Assembly (NCBI GenBank): GCA_017592665.1
Contig: JAGFNW010000013.1
Span: 1 to 64,000, forward strand
Length of the DNA stretch: 64,000 nt
Origin: Streptosporangiaceae bacterium NEAU-GS5
Lineage (GTDB): Bacteria; Actinomycetota; Actinomycetes; Streptosporangiales; Streptosporangiaceae
Direction of reading: 5' to 3'
This document shows, in pieces, positions 49,412-57,688 of this stretch. The notes beneath the pieces were generated by a model. The model ran no database searches. It saw only the letters and a list, made by a program, of their open reading frames with translations, and was not told the DNA's origin. The position numbers and the translations under genes are program-made. How positions within the stretch are numbered: the stretch's first letter is position 1; each line of letters opens with the position of its first letter.

Positions 49412-50854
49412 ATGGAGACTGACGTTGTCATCGTCGGGGCTGGTCCCACCGGCCTCATGCTCGCCCGTGAGCTGCGCCTCGGCGGAGTGCACCCCCTCGT
49501 CCTCGACCGGCTCGCCGCCCCCGCGAGCGCACCCAAGGCCAACGGGATCGGGGGCCGGATCTACGACGTGTTCGATCGCCGCGGGCTGCTCGAGCCGCTG
49601 GCCGCCGCGTCCGGATATGCCGGTCCCGTCCCGCGGTTCCCCTTCGGGACCGTCCCGCTGGAGCTTCACCGGCTGGCCGACAATCCCGTACGCATGCTGC
49701 TCATCCAGCAGCCCGACCTGGAACGCGTGCTCGGCGAGGGCGTCGAGGTCACCCGCGACCACGAGGTGACCGCGCTCGGCCAGGACGCCGACGGGGTGAC
49801 CCTCGGCATCCGCGGCGGGGCCGAGATCAGGGCCCGCTACGTCGTCGGATGCGACGGAGCCCGCAGCGCCGTACGCCGGCTGGCCGGGATCGGCTTCCCC
49901 GGACACACCTCGCACGAGGTGCACCGGCTCGCGCATCTGGTGCTCGACCCGGCCGTCGTCGTCCCTGGCACCGGCGAGCTGGACCTTCCCGGCTTCGGCC
50001 GGCTCAAGCCCGGCTCGAACCGGACCGAACGCGGCACGGTCACGCTCGCGTCGTTCCGGCCGGGCGTGCACCTGGTCGCGGTCGCCGAGGACGGTACGCC
50101 TCCGGAGGGCGAGGCCACCCTCGCCGAACTCCAGGCCGCCGCACGCCGGGTCCTCGGCGTCGAACTGCCCGTGACCGAGGCGATCTGGGTGTCCCGGGTC
50201 GTGCCGAACAGCCGGCAGGCCGAAACCTACCGCGACGGCCGCGTGCTGCTGGCCGGCGACGCGGCCCACACGTTCGCCGGTCCCGGCGGGGCGCCGCTCA
50301 ACGTCGCCCTGCTCGACACGGTCAACCTGGGATGGAAGCTGGCCGCCGAGATCCGCGGCGACGCGCCGCCCGGGCTGCTCGACACCTATCACGCCGAGCG
50401 CCACCCGGTCGGGCAGCGCGTCCTCATGCAGACCCGCGCCCAGGTCGCGCTGATGGCGGGCGGGCCCGAGGCGGAGGCGCTGCGCGCCCTCTTCGGCGAG
50501 ATCCTCGGAGACGACGTCACCTTGCGGCGGATCGCCGAGCTCATGGCGGGCGCCGACGTCCGCTATCCCATGCCGGGCGCCCCCGATCATCCGCTGACCG
50601 GCCGCTTCGTCCCGGCTGGTACTCCTGTCGGCGAAGCGCTGCGCGGATCCCGGTTCGCGCTGGTCACGGCCGACGTCGCGCTCGGCGAGGAGGTGGGCAA
50701 GTGGCGCGACCGGGTGGACGTCGTCCCGTGGCCGGAGGCGCCGGTGGCGGCCCTGCTCGTACGGCCCGACGGGCACGTCGCCTGGGTGTCGCCCGACGGT
50801 ACGCCCAGGGGGCTGCGCGAGGCGCTGACGACCTGGGCCGGAACTCCCGTCTGA
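49412..50854 (+). CDS. FAD-dependent aromatic monooxygenase (PHBH fold)
   Basis: 480 residues. GxGxxG is in VVIVGAGPTGLMLARELRLG at residues ~5-24, the DG motif is YVVGCDGARSAVRRLAGI, and GDAAHTFAGPGGAPLNVALL is the FAD ribityl motif. The C-terminal thioredoxin-like tail is present, as in polyketide or antibiotic hydroxylases and rifampicin/tetracycline monooxygenases. It uses NAD(P)H and oxygen to hydroxylate a phenolic compound, with substrate unknown. ATG at 49412 is 4 bases beyond the double dyad, so the transcript is probably leaderless. An inducible detoxification role is plausible. Confidence 0.9.
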   Translation: METDVVIVGAGPTGLMLARELRLGGVHPLVLDRLAAPASAPKANGIGGRIYDVFDRRGLLEPLAAASGYAGPVPRFPFGTVPLELHRLADNPVRMLLIQQPDLERVLGEGVEVTRDHEVTALGQDADGVTLGIRGGAEIRARYVVGCDGARSAVRRLAGIGFPGHTSHEVHRLAHLVLDPAVVVPGTGELDLPGFGRLKPGSNRTERGTVTLASFRPGVHLVAVAEDGTPPEGEATLAELQAAARRVLGVELPVTEAIWVSRVVPNSRQAETYRDGRVLLAGDAAHTFAGPGGAPLNVALLDTVNLGWKLAAEIRGDAPPGLLDTYHAERHPVGQRVLMQTRAQVALMAGGPEAEALRALFGEILGDDVTLRRIAELMAGADVRYPMPGAPDHPLTGRFVPAGTPVGEALRGSRFALVTADVALGEEVGKWRDRVDVVPWPEAPVAALLVRPDGHVAWVSPDGTPRGLREALTTWAGTPV

Positions 50855-50895
50855 ACCGTTATGTATCACGGCTCGCATATCCGGCTCACACTGGC

Positions 50896-52710
50896 ATGGA
50901 CGATTCGCGTGCCGCGTGGCCGTACGCCGGACGAGGGGCCGAGCTCGACCACGTCCGCCATAACCTGCGCCCGGGCACGCCCGGGATAGTGATCATCGGA
51001 CCGGCCGGATCAGGCCGCAGCCGCCTGGCCGCCGAGGCCGTACGCGGGCTCCCGCACGTGCGCGTCGGGCGCCACCCCAGTGACAGACACCTGCTGAACG
51101 GCAGGACCGTGCTCGTGGCCGACGACGCCCACCTGCTCGACGAGGCCACCGCCGCGTGGCTCTGCGACGTGGCCCGCCGGGGCCTGGCCCGTGTGCTCGT
51201 GACGGCGCCGGCGGGCCAGGCCGTACCGGAGAATGTGGGACGGCTCTGGCGTGAGGAGCTGCTGACGCGGATGGACCTGAGCCCGCTCGCCGAGGATCAG
51301 ACGGGAGCGGTCCTCGGCGCGGCGCTCGGCGGGCACGTGGAGGCGGTCACGGTCCGGCGGTTCGCCCGCGAGAGCCAGGGCGACGCGCGCCTGCTGCGCG
51401 CGCTCGTCCAGGTCACACGCGCGTCGGGGGCGCTGAGCAAGGTGAGCGGCGTGTGGACGTGGCGTGGCGCCGCGCCGCTGACCGGCCGGGTGGGCGAGTT
51501 GGTCGAGGCCAGGCTGGGCCGGTTGGACGCGGCCGAGCGCGAGGCCCTGGAGGTCCTGGCCCACAGCGAGCCGCTCGACCCATGTGCTGGAACGGTCCAC
51601 CTGGGCGTTCTGGAGCGGCTGGAAGGCCGGGGGCTGGTGGTCATCGACGCGTCCCTGCGTGTACGGCTGGCGCACCCCCTCTACGGCCCCGTGCTCCGCG
51701 CGGGGACGGGCCGCCTGCGCGCCGCCCGGCTCCGCGCCGAGGCCGCGCCACCCCAGGATCCAGGCCCGCGCGTACGGGACGAGACGGCGCGCCTGCTGAC
51801 CCAGATCCGCGACGGCCGCCTGGCGACCATCACCCCAGGGCTCGCCGAGCACCTGGCGGGCGAGCCGGGGAACGCGGCCGACCGCGACCTCGCGGACTTC
51901 TGCGCGGTCAGGGCCTGGGCGGCGCGGCTACGCGGCGAGGTGCGCGAGGCCGTCGCCTGGAGCAACGAGGGATTGCGCCGCGCCCCCGGCCACCACGCCT
52001 CGCTCCGCGAGCTGGCGGTGGCCGCGGCCCACCTCGGCGACCTCGCGACCGCCGACCACGCGCTTGTGACGTGCGACTATCCGGCCGCGGCGGCATGGGC
52101 GCTGGCCGCGCGCGGCGACTTCCACGCGGCGCGTGAGGCCGCCGAACTCGGGGCCGGCTGGGCGCTGGCCCTGCACGACCTGGTCAGGCTGGGAGCGGCC
52201 GGGCAGGTGGTGGGCCGGCTCGAACGGCTGGCGGAACGGGAGGACAGCCCGCTGACGGCCGTGCTCGCGGCGCACGCCGCGGCCGTGGTCGCGGGCGACG
52301 GTGCGGCGCTCGACAAGGTCGCCCGGCGCCTGGCCGACCTGGGGCTGCGGCTGCACGCGGCCGAGGCCGCGGCCCAGGCCGTCGCCGCCTACGCCGCCGG
52401 GCCGGCCGACGCCGCGAGCCTCCGCGCCGCGCGGGCGGCGGCGCGGCTGGCGGGGACCCTCGCGGCCGGATGCCAGGGGGCGCGCACGCCCGCGCTGGTG
52501 GACCTGGCGCTGGCGAGCCGGACCCCGGTGCGGCTGAGCGCGCGGCAGCGGCAGATCGTCTGCCTGGCGGCGGCCGAGCTCACGAACCGGCAGATCGCCG
52601 AACGGCTCGGGCTGTCGATCCGCACGGTCGGCAACCACCTCGTCAGCGCCTATCAGCGGCTCGGGACCAACGACCGCAACGCGCTCGCCCAGTTGCTCGG
52701 GCCGACGTGA
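50896..52710 (+). CDS. LuxR-family regulator with shortened, Walker-A-variant ATPase domain
   Basis: 604 residues. An N-terminal ATPase-like domain has IVIIGPAGSGRSRLAA near residue 31, where the Walker A Lys is Arg. TVLVADDAHLLDE (Walker B) is near 75. A helical middle is followed by a C-terminal LuxR helix-turn-helix, VRLSARQRQIVCLAAAELTN, then RQIAERLGLSIRTVGNHLVS. ATG at 50896 is preferred. The frame is open upstream only because it shadows the monooxygenase gene. It overlaps the tail-tube-like gene by one base (TGATG), so the two are translationally coupled. Confidence 0.85.
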   Translation: MDDSRAAWPYAGRGAELDHVRHNLRPGTPGIVIIGPAGSGRSRLAAEAVRGLPHVRVGRHPSDRHLLNGRTVLVADDAHLLDEATAAWLCDVARRGLARVLVTAPAGQAVPENVGRLWREELLTRMDLSPLAEDQTGAVLGAALGGHVEAVTVRRFARESQGDARLLRALVQVTRASGALSKVSGVWTWRGAAPLTGRVGELVEARLGRLDAAEREALEVLAHSEPLDPCAGTVHLGVLERLEGRGLVVIDASLRVRLAHPLYGPVLRAGTGRLRAARLRAEAAPPQDPGPRVRDETARLLTQIRDGRLATITPGLAEHLAGEPGNAADRDLADFCAVRAWAARLRGEVREAVAWSNEGLRRAPGHHASLRELAVAAAHLGDLATADHALVTCDYPAAAAWALAARGDFHAAREAAELGAGWALALHDLVRLGAAGQVVGRLERLAEREDSPLTAVLAAHAAAVVAGDGAALDKVARRLADLGLRLHAAEAAAQAVAAYAAGPADAASLRAARAAARLAGTLAAGCQGARTPALVDLALASRTPVRLSARQRQIVCLAAAELTNRQIAERLGLSIRTVGNHLVSAYQRLGTNDRNALAQLLGPT

Positions 52711-53072
52711 TGCGGCCTCCCGGCGAGGGACACTCGTACGCGCTGGACGTGGGCGGGTGGATCATCGCGCAGATCACCGAGGTGTCGCAGGCGCCGGGCG
52801 GGCAGGTCACGCTGACCCGGCGCCTCACCGGGCCGGGCCTCGACTTCGAGACCTGGCTGCGGCACGCCCGCCTCGGCGGCCCCCACGGGTCCCGCCGGGA
52901 CGGCACGCTCATCGCGTACGACGCCTACGGCCACCCGACGGCCCACTATGTGCTCCGCGACGCCTGGCCCATCAGCCTCCACGTCGTCCACCCCTCCACA
53001 CAGGGCTCCACCACCCGAGTCGAACGCCTGGTCCTCACCTTCGCCGCCCTCACCCCTCGGCGAGGCGGGTGA
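52710..53072 (+). CDS. orphan phage tail tube (T4 gp19)-like protein
   Basis: 120 residues. YALDVGGWIIAQITEVSQAP, then QVTLTRRLT, FETWLRHAR, GTLIAYDAYGHPTAHYVLRD and ERLVLTFAALT follow the beta-sandwich pattern of gp19/Hcp-type tail-tube proteins of contractile phages and injection systems. No sheath, baseplate, spike or AAA gene is nearby, so it is not part of a visible injection-system cluster. It starts on the last base of the LuxR regulator stop and overlaps the convergent MarR gene by 23 bases. The fold call is from pattern only. Confidence 0.6.
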   Translation: MRPPGEGHSYALDVGGWIIAQITEVSQAPGGQVTLTRRLTGPGLDFETWLRHARLGGPHGSRRDGTLIAYDAYGHPTAHYVLRDAWPISLHVVHPSTQGSTTRVERLVLTFAALTPRRGG

Positions 53073-53481
53073 GGAGTTCGCCGGCCAGGTGGAGGAGTTG
53101 GCGTTCGGCGGGGGAGAGGAGGTGGTCCATGGCTTGTGCCAGCCAGGCGTCGCTCTCGCGCATGTGCTGCTCGAGGAGGGCCGCGCCGGCCGGGGTGAGG
53201 GCGATCAGGGACTGCCGGCCGTCGGCCGGGTCGCGGGTGCGGCTGACCAGGTCGTCGCGCTGCAGGTCGGCCAGGACGCGGGTCAGAGACTGGACGCGCA
53301 CGCGGTCGAGCTCGGCCAAGGTCTTCGGGCTGAGCGGGCCACGGCGGTAGAGGTGGCCGAGGAGGCTCACCTTGGTGGCGCTCAGCCCGCCCTCGCCGCG
53401 TTCGACGCGCAGCCGCCGGGCCAGCCGGAGCACGCCTCGCCGGACGGTCGCGACGTCGTTCACAGCAAAGGCGTCGTTCAT
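53050..53481 (-). CDS. MarR-family transcriptional regulator
   Basis: 143 residues. The winged helix is LSATKVSLLGHLYRRGPLSP, KTLAELDRVRVQSLTRVLAD, then LQRDDLVSRTRDPADGRQSL with the wing RDPADGRQSLIALTPAG. MarR proteins are dimers released from DNA by phenolic ligands. Divergent from a FUSC-type membrane exporter with 49 bases between, which hold a palindromic TTAGC-type site. It probably represses the exporter and itself. Confidence 0.93.
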   Translation of the reverse strand: MNDAFAVNDVATVRRGVLRLARRLRVERGEGGLSATKVSLLGHLYRRGPLSPKTLAELDRVRVQSLTRVLADLQRDDLVSRTRDPADGRQSLIALTPAGAALLEQHMRESDAWLAQAMDHLLSPAERQLLHLAGELLTRLAEG

Positions 53482-53501
53482 GGAAAAATAGTACGCTATG
53501 A

Positions 53502-53520
53502 CTTAGCTTCTAAGCGCTAA
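53502..53520. promoter_or_regulatory. palindromic candidate MarR operator
   Basis: CTTAGCTTCTAAG (53502-53514) has perfect 5-base arms with a 3-base centre. TTAGC (53503-53507) also pairs with GCTAA (53516-53520). AT-rich against the surroundings and only 21 bases before the MarR start, 11 before the exporter start. Confidence 0.5.
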
Positions 53521-53530
53521 TATCAGGATT

Positions 53531-54871
53531 ATGCTAAGGCTTGGCTTACGATCGTTCGTCCCGGCGCTTGGGGCGTTCGCCACGATGGCGGCGGTGCGCG
53601 CGCCGCTGGGCTCGATCGTGCTCGGCGTCTTCATCGCCTTCTCGCTCGCGCGGGTGGAGCGCGGCGGTCATCGCGTGATCTCGCTGATCCGGCTCCCCGC
53701 GCTGGCGCTGGTCGTGAGCCTGCTCGGCGCGGCCATGAAGTGGCAGCCGGTCCTCGGCGACGCCCTGTTCGTCGCGTCCGTGTTCGCCGCGCTCTACGTG
53801 CGGCGTTTCGGCCGGGCGGCGGCCCGGCTCGGCCAGGCGGCGACGGTGGCCATGCTCGCCCTGTTCATCGCGCCCGCCGCGCCGGGGGAGGAGCCGGTCC
53901 ACGCCCTGGGCTGGGCCATCGCGGCCTGCCTTGCGGCCTGGGTGTGGAACCAGATCGGCGGGCTCATCGTGCGAACGCCGTCCGAGACGGACCCGGAGGC
54001 CGATCAGCAGGCCAGGAAAGGACTGCGGCCGACCACCAAGCTGGCGCTGCAGTCGGGGGCGGCGCTCGCGCTGGCGTTCGTCACCGGCCGCCTGCTGTTC
54101 CCCGACCACTGGGCCTGGACCGTCATCACCGCCTACACGGTCACGGTGGGCGCCCGCTCGCGCGGCCATGTCGTGCACAAGGGCGTTCAGCGTTTCGCGG
54201 GCGCGATCGCCGGCACGGCGTCGGCCACGCTTGTCGCCGGTCCGCTCGCCGGCCGCTCCGGCCTCACGGTCGCGCTGATCTTCGTCTGCCTGTTCGGCGG
54301 GCTCGTGCTGCGCGAGCGCAGCTACGCGTATTGGTCGTTCGCCATGACCAGCATGCTCGCCCTCCTCTACGGCCTGGCCGGCCAGGGCGGCGCCGAGCTG
54401 CTGGGCGAGCGCCTGATCGAGGTCGTGCTCGGCACGCTGTGCGGCATCGTCCCCGCCTTCCTCCTCGCGCCGATCAGGACCGAGGCCCTCATCCGCCGCT
54501 ACCTCGGCCAGGCCCTGGCGGCGCTGTCGGACGCGCTCGACGGGACGCAGGCGCCGTACGGCCGGCGCCTGACCGCGCTTCGCGCCGCGGCCGAGCCGGG
54601 CCTGCTGCTGCGCGGGCGGGGCAAGGCGGGACGGCTGGCGTCCGCGGTCGTGCCGCTGACCGCGTGCGGCCCGCACCTCGCGGCCCTGGGGGAGTGCGAC
54701 GGCGAGGCGCGCGCGGCTCTGCGGCGCAACGTCGGCGTCGTACGGCTCACGCTCGCCGGCCGCGAGGCCCCGCCCCTGCGTGCCCTGCCCGGCCCCGCAG
54801 ATCAGCAGGCCGAGGCCGTGCGTGAGCTCGACGACGCCCTGCGTCGGGTCCACGCGGCTGTCACACGCTAG
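53531..54871 (+). CDS. FUSC-family membrane protein, probable aromatic acid exporter
   Basis: 446 residues with two blocks of hydrophobic helices (VPALGAFATMAAVRAPLGSI to HALGWAIAACLAAWVWNQIG, and LALQSGAALALAFVTGRLLF to LLYGLAGQGG) separated by a charged loop (TPSETDPEADQQARKG), and a cytoplasmic tail. This is the repeated FUSC/AaeB arrangement. FDHWAWTVITAYTV-like LFPDHWAWTVITAY and GVQRFAGAIAGT are the signature parts. It probably pumps out aromatic or phenolic acids, consistent with the MarR regulator next to it and the 4-hydroxybenzoate hydroxylase downstream. Confidence 0.87.
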   Translation: MLRLGLRSFVPALGAFATMAAVRAPLGSIVLGVFIAFSLARVERGGHRVISLIRLPALALVVSLLGAAMKWQPVLGDALFVASVFAALYVRRFGRAAARLGQAATVAMLALFIAPAAPGEEPVHALGWAIAACLAAWVWNQIGGLIVRTPSETDPEADQQARKGLRPTTKLALQSGAALALAFVTGRLLFPDHWAWTVITAYTVTVGARSRGHVVHKGVQRFAGAIAGTASATLVAGPLAGRSGLTVALIFVCLFGGLVLRERSYAYWSFAMTSMLALLYGLAGQGGAELLGERLIEVVLGTLCGIVPAFLLAPIRTEALIRRYLGQALAALSDALDGTQAPYGRRLTALRAAAEPGLLLRGRGKAGRLASAVVPLTACGPHLAALGECDGEARAALRRNVGVVRLTLAGREAPPLRALPGPADQQAEAVRELDDALRRVHAAVTR

Positions 54872-54900
54872 GGCGAGCGCGGATAGGGAATGCTGGGGCC

Positions 54901-56064
54901 ATGCGAACCCAGGTTGGGATCATCGGCGCCGGCCCGGCCGGGCTCCTGCTGTCCCATCTCCTCCACCTGCGCGGCATCTCCTCCGTCGTCCTCGAGCGCC
55001 GCAGCCGCGCGTACGTCGAGCAGCGCGTCCGCGCCGGCGTGCTCGAACAGGGCACGGTCGACACCCTCATCGCCTCCGGCGTCGGCGACCGGCTCCAGCG
55101 CGAAGGACTGCTCCACCACGGCATCGAGCTGCGCTACGGCGGCGCCGGCCACCGCATCGCCTTCGAGAAGCTCGTGCCCGGCCGGGCCATCACGGTCTAC
55201 GGCCAGCAGGAAGTGGTCAAGGACCTGATCGCGGCCCGGCTCGCGGCCGGCGGCGACATCCGCTTCGAGATCGACGACGTGGCCGTCCACTCCCTCGAAA
55301 ACGACCCCTACCTCACCTTCGGCGGCGAACGCCTCGACTGCGACGTCATCGCCGGCTGCGACGGCTTCCACGGCATCAGCCGCCCCACGATCCCCGACGG
55401 CGTGCTGACCACGTACGAGCGGGATTATCCCTTCGCCTGGCTCGGCATCCTGGCCCGCGTCGCGCCCTCGTCCGAGGAGCTGATCTACGCGCGGAACGAG
55501 CGCGGCTTCGCCCTGCACAGCATGCGCTCGCCCGTCATCAGCCGCTTCTACCTGCAGGTCCCGCCGGACGCCGAGCTCGGCGACTGGCCGGATGAGCGCA
55601 TCTGGGCCGAGCTCGCGGCCCGCCTCGAGACAGTGCCCGGCTTCACGCTGTCCACCGGCGAGATCATCGAGCGCGGCGTCACGCCCATGCGGAGCTTCGT
55701 CGCCGAGCCCATGCAGTACGGAAGGCTCTACCTCGCGGGCGACGCGGCGCACATCGTCCCGCCCACCGGCGCCAAGGGGCTCAACCTGGCGGTGGCCGAC
55801 GTCCGCGTCCTGACGGAGGCGCTGGCCGCCTACTTCGCCGACGGCTCGGCCGCCGCCCTCGACGCCTACTCGGAGACCTGCCTGACCCGCGTCTGGCGCG
55901 CGCAGCATTTCTCCTGGTGGATGACGACGCTGCTGCACACCTTCGACTCCGACGACGCCTACGGCCGAAAGCTGCAGACCTCCTACCTCGACTACGTCAC
56001 CACGTCGGAGGCGGCCGCCACGACCCTCGCGGAGAATTACGTCGGGCTGCCGTTCAGTGCTTGA
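54901..56064 (+). CDS. pobA: 4-hydroxybenzoate 3-monooxygenase
   Basis: 387 residues, close to the usual ~394. QVGIIGAGPAGLLLSHLLHL gives the FAD motif, RRSRAYVEQRVRAGVLEQGT the family-specific segment and VIAGCDGFHGISRPTIP the DG motif. GRLYLAGDAAHIVPPTGAKG and LNLAVADVRVL with WWMTTLLHTF at the C-terminus are characteristic of PobA. It hydroxylates 4-hydroxybenzoate to protocatechuate with NAD(P)H and O2. It follows the FUSC exporter gene by 29 bases. The two together suggest handling of aromatic acids. No pcaGH ring-cleavage genes are visible here. Confidence 0.92.
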   Translation: MRTQVGIIGAGPAGLLLSHLLHLRGISSVVLERRSRAYVEQRVRAGVLEQGTVDTLIASGVGDRLQREGLLHHGIELRYGGAGHRIAFEKLVPGRAITVYGQQEVVKDLIAARLAAGGDIRFEIDDVAVHSLENDPYLTFGGERLDCDVIAGCDGFHGISRPTIPDGVLTTYERDYPFAWLGILARVAPSSEELIYARNERGFALHSMRSPVISRFYLQVPPDAELGDWPDERIWAELAARLETVPGFTLSTGEIIERGVTPMRSFVAEPMQYGRLYLAGDAAHIVPPTGAKGLNLAVADVRVLTEALAAYFADGSAAALDAYSETCLTRVWRAQHFSWWMTTLLHTFDSDDAYGRKLQTSYLDYVTTSEAAATTLAENYVGLPFSA

Positions 56065-56143
56065 AAGCGATAGGTTAAGGACCCTGACATTCACTGCATC
56101 GGTTGGGTAACGCGCCGGCTCAGTCGTCGGCCCGAGGTCCAGG

Positions 56144-56929
56144 ATGGCCCCGATGAACGCGATGAGTGGGATGACGGCCCGGCCGGTCGCGCTGGTGACG
56201 GGGGCGGGACGGACCGCCGGCATCGCCGCCGCGGTGATCCGGCGGCTGGCCGAAACCGGGTGGGACGTGGCGTTCACCTACTGGGCGGCCTATGACGCCC
56301 AGATGCCATGGGGGGCCGAGGAGCACGGCCCGGAGATGATCGGCAAGATGGTCGAGCAGGCCGGCGGGCACGCCTACGGCAGACCGGCCGACCTCGCCGA
56401 CCCCGACGCCCCGGCGCTCGTCTTCGACGACGTCGAGCACGCGTTCGGCCCGGTGGCGGCGCTGGTGATGTGCCACTGCGAGTCCGTCGACTCGGCCATC
56501 CTCGACACCACGGTCGACAGCTTCGACCGGCATTTCGCCGTCAACGCGCGCGCCACCTGGCTGCTGATCCGCGAGTACGGCCTCCGGCACGCGGCCGAGC
56601 ACGGCAGGGGCCGCATCGTCGCCCTCACCAGCGACCACACGGCCTTCAACCTCCCGTACGGCGCCAGCAAGGCCGCCCTCGACCGGATCACGCTCGCCGC
56701 GGCCCGCGAGTTCGCGCATCTCGGCGTGACCGCCAACGTGATCAATCCGGGCCCGACCGACACCGGGTGGATGACCGAGCAGCTCAAGTCCGACGTCGCC
56801 CAGGCGACCCCGCTGGCCAGGCTCGGCCTGCCGCAGGACTGCGCCAACCTGGTCGCCTTCCTGTGCTCGCCCGAGGGCGGCTGGATCAACGGCCAGCTGA
56901 TCAAGAGCGACGGCGGGATCTCGGCCTGA
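56144..56929 (+). CDS. short-chain dehydrogenase/reductase (SDR)
   Basis: 261 residues. The Rossmann motif TGxxxGxG is VTGAGRTAGIAAAVIRRLAE. Catalytic Ser is in IVALTSDHTAF and YxxxK in LPYGASKAALDRI. GPTDTGWMTEQL and LVAFLCSPEGGWINGQLIKS, then DGG, follow as in classical SDRs of the 3-oxoacyl-ACP reductase type. Substrate unknown. Several ATGs lie within the first 10 codons, and the one at residue 10, directly before TARPVALVTG, is an equally good start. Confidence 0.9.
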   Translation: MAPMNAMSGMTARPVALVTGAGRTAGIAAAVIRRLAETGWDVAFTYWAAYDAQMPWGAEEHGPEMIGKMVEQAGGHAYGRPADLADPDAPALVFDDVEHAFGPVAALVMCHCESVDSAILDTTVDSFDRHFAVNARATWLLIREYGLRHAAEHGRGRIVALTSDHTAFNLPYGASKAALDRITLAAAREFAHLGVTANVINPGPTDTGWMTEQLKSDVAQATPLARLGLPQDCANLVAFLCSPEGGWINGQLIKSDGGISA

Positions 56930-56995
56930 AGATCGAGCCTGAACTGCAAGGTGGGCGCAATCGCGGTGCAAGCAGGTATTTTTACGCTTTGGAAC

Positions 56996-57637
56996 GTGTC
57001 CACTCGAATGATTCTCGGCGGGGCGGCCCTCGCGGCCGCCGCGACGATGCTCGTACCTGCCGCCGCGGCGTCCGCATCGCCGTCCGCGCACGTCCAGGCT
57101 TCCCCGGCCAGTGTGTCGAAGAAGCTGTTCAGCGCCTGGGGCCGGCGTGACCACGTCGCCGCCGCCAAGGTCGCCACCCCCTCCGCCGTCAAGACGATCT
57201 TCTCGTACGTGTTCCGGAGCCCGGACGAGTTCGCCGGCTGCACCTCCGCGGGTGTCTGCCGGTTCGTGCACACCAGCGTGCACGTCCCGGGCGGCCTGAA
57301 CGGCATCCTCGTGGTCGTCTCGGGCGGCAAGGTGACCAAGGTCTACGAGTCCCGCCTGATCACCAAGCCGGGCTCGGCCGCGCAGTGGCTGTTCAAGGCC
57401 TGGCAGAAGAACGACCGCCACCGCGCCTACGAGGTCGCCAAGAAGGCGGCGGTCACCACGCTCTTCAGGACCAAGTTCGACCCGCACGGCGTGACGTACT
57501 TCTGGCAGGGCTGCACGGCCGAGCCCAAGGGCTACTCGTGCGCGTACTCCTACGAGGGCGGCGCCATGCTCATGCACGTGCGCGGCTCGAAGGTCCGCGG
57601 CTACGACGTCCGCACCATCAGCTACATCGCCGACTGA
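56996..57637 (+). CDS. secreted protein of unknown function
   Basis: 213 residues. GTG at 56996 opens a clean Sec signal (VSTRMILGGAALAAAATMLV, cleavage after ASA). GTG at 56951 is an in-frame alternative without a better ribosome site. TATTTT at 56977-56982 could be a -10 for a near-leaderless transcript. The mature protein is built from two similar halves: KKLFSAWGRRDHVAAAKVAT and VFRSPDEFAGCT recur as WLFKAWQKNDRHRAYEVAKK and TYFWQGCTAEP, an internal duplication with paired cysteines. Found as small exported proteins in actinomycetes. No function is assigned. Confidence 0.75.
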   Translation: MSTRMILGGAALAAAATMLVPAAAASASPSAHVQASPASVSKKLFSAWGRRDHVAAAKVATPSAVKTIFSYVFRSPDEFAGCTSAGVCRFVHTSVHVPGGLNGILVVVSGGKVTKVYESRLITKPGSAAQWLFKAWQKNDRHRAYEVAKKAAVTTLFRTKFDPHGVTYFWQGCTAEPKGYSCAYSYEGGAMLMHVRGSKVRGYDVRTISYIAD

Positions 57638-57645
57638 AACATGAC

Positions 57646-57672
57646 GGGCCGCCGGCAGGTCGCCGGCGGCCC
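57646..57672. terminator. bidirectional hairpin terminator
   Basis: Perfect 11-base arms GGGCCGCCGGC and GCCGGCGGCCC with loop AGGTC, between the convergent stops at 57637 and 57689. Confidence 0.8.
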
Positions 57673-57688
57673 TGCGACCGCACAGGCC

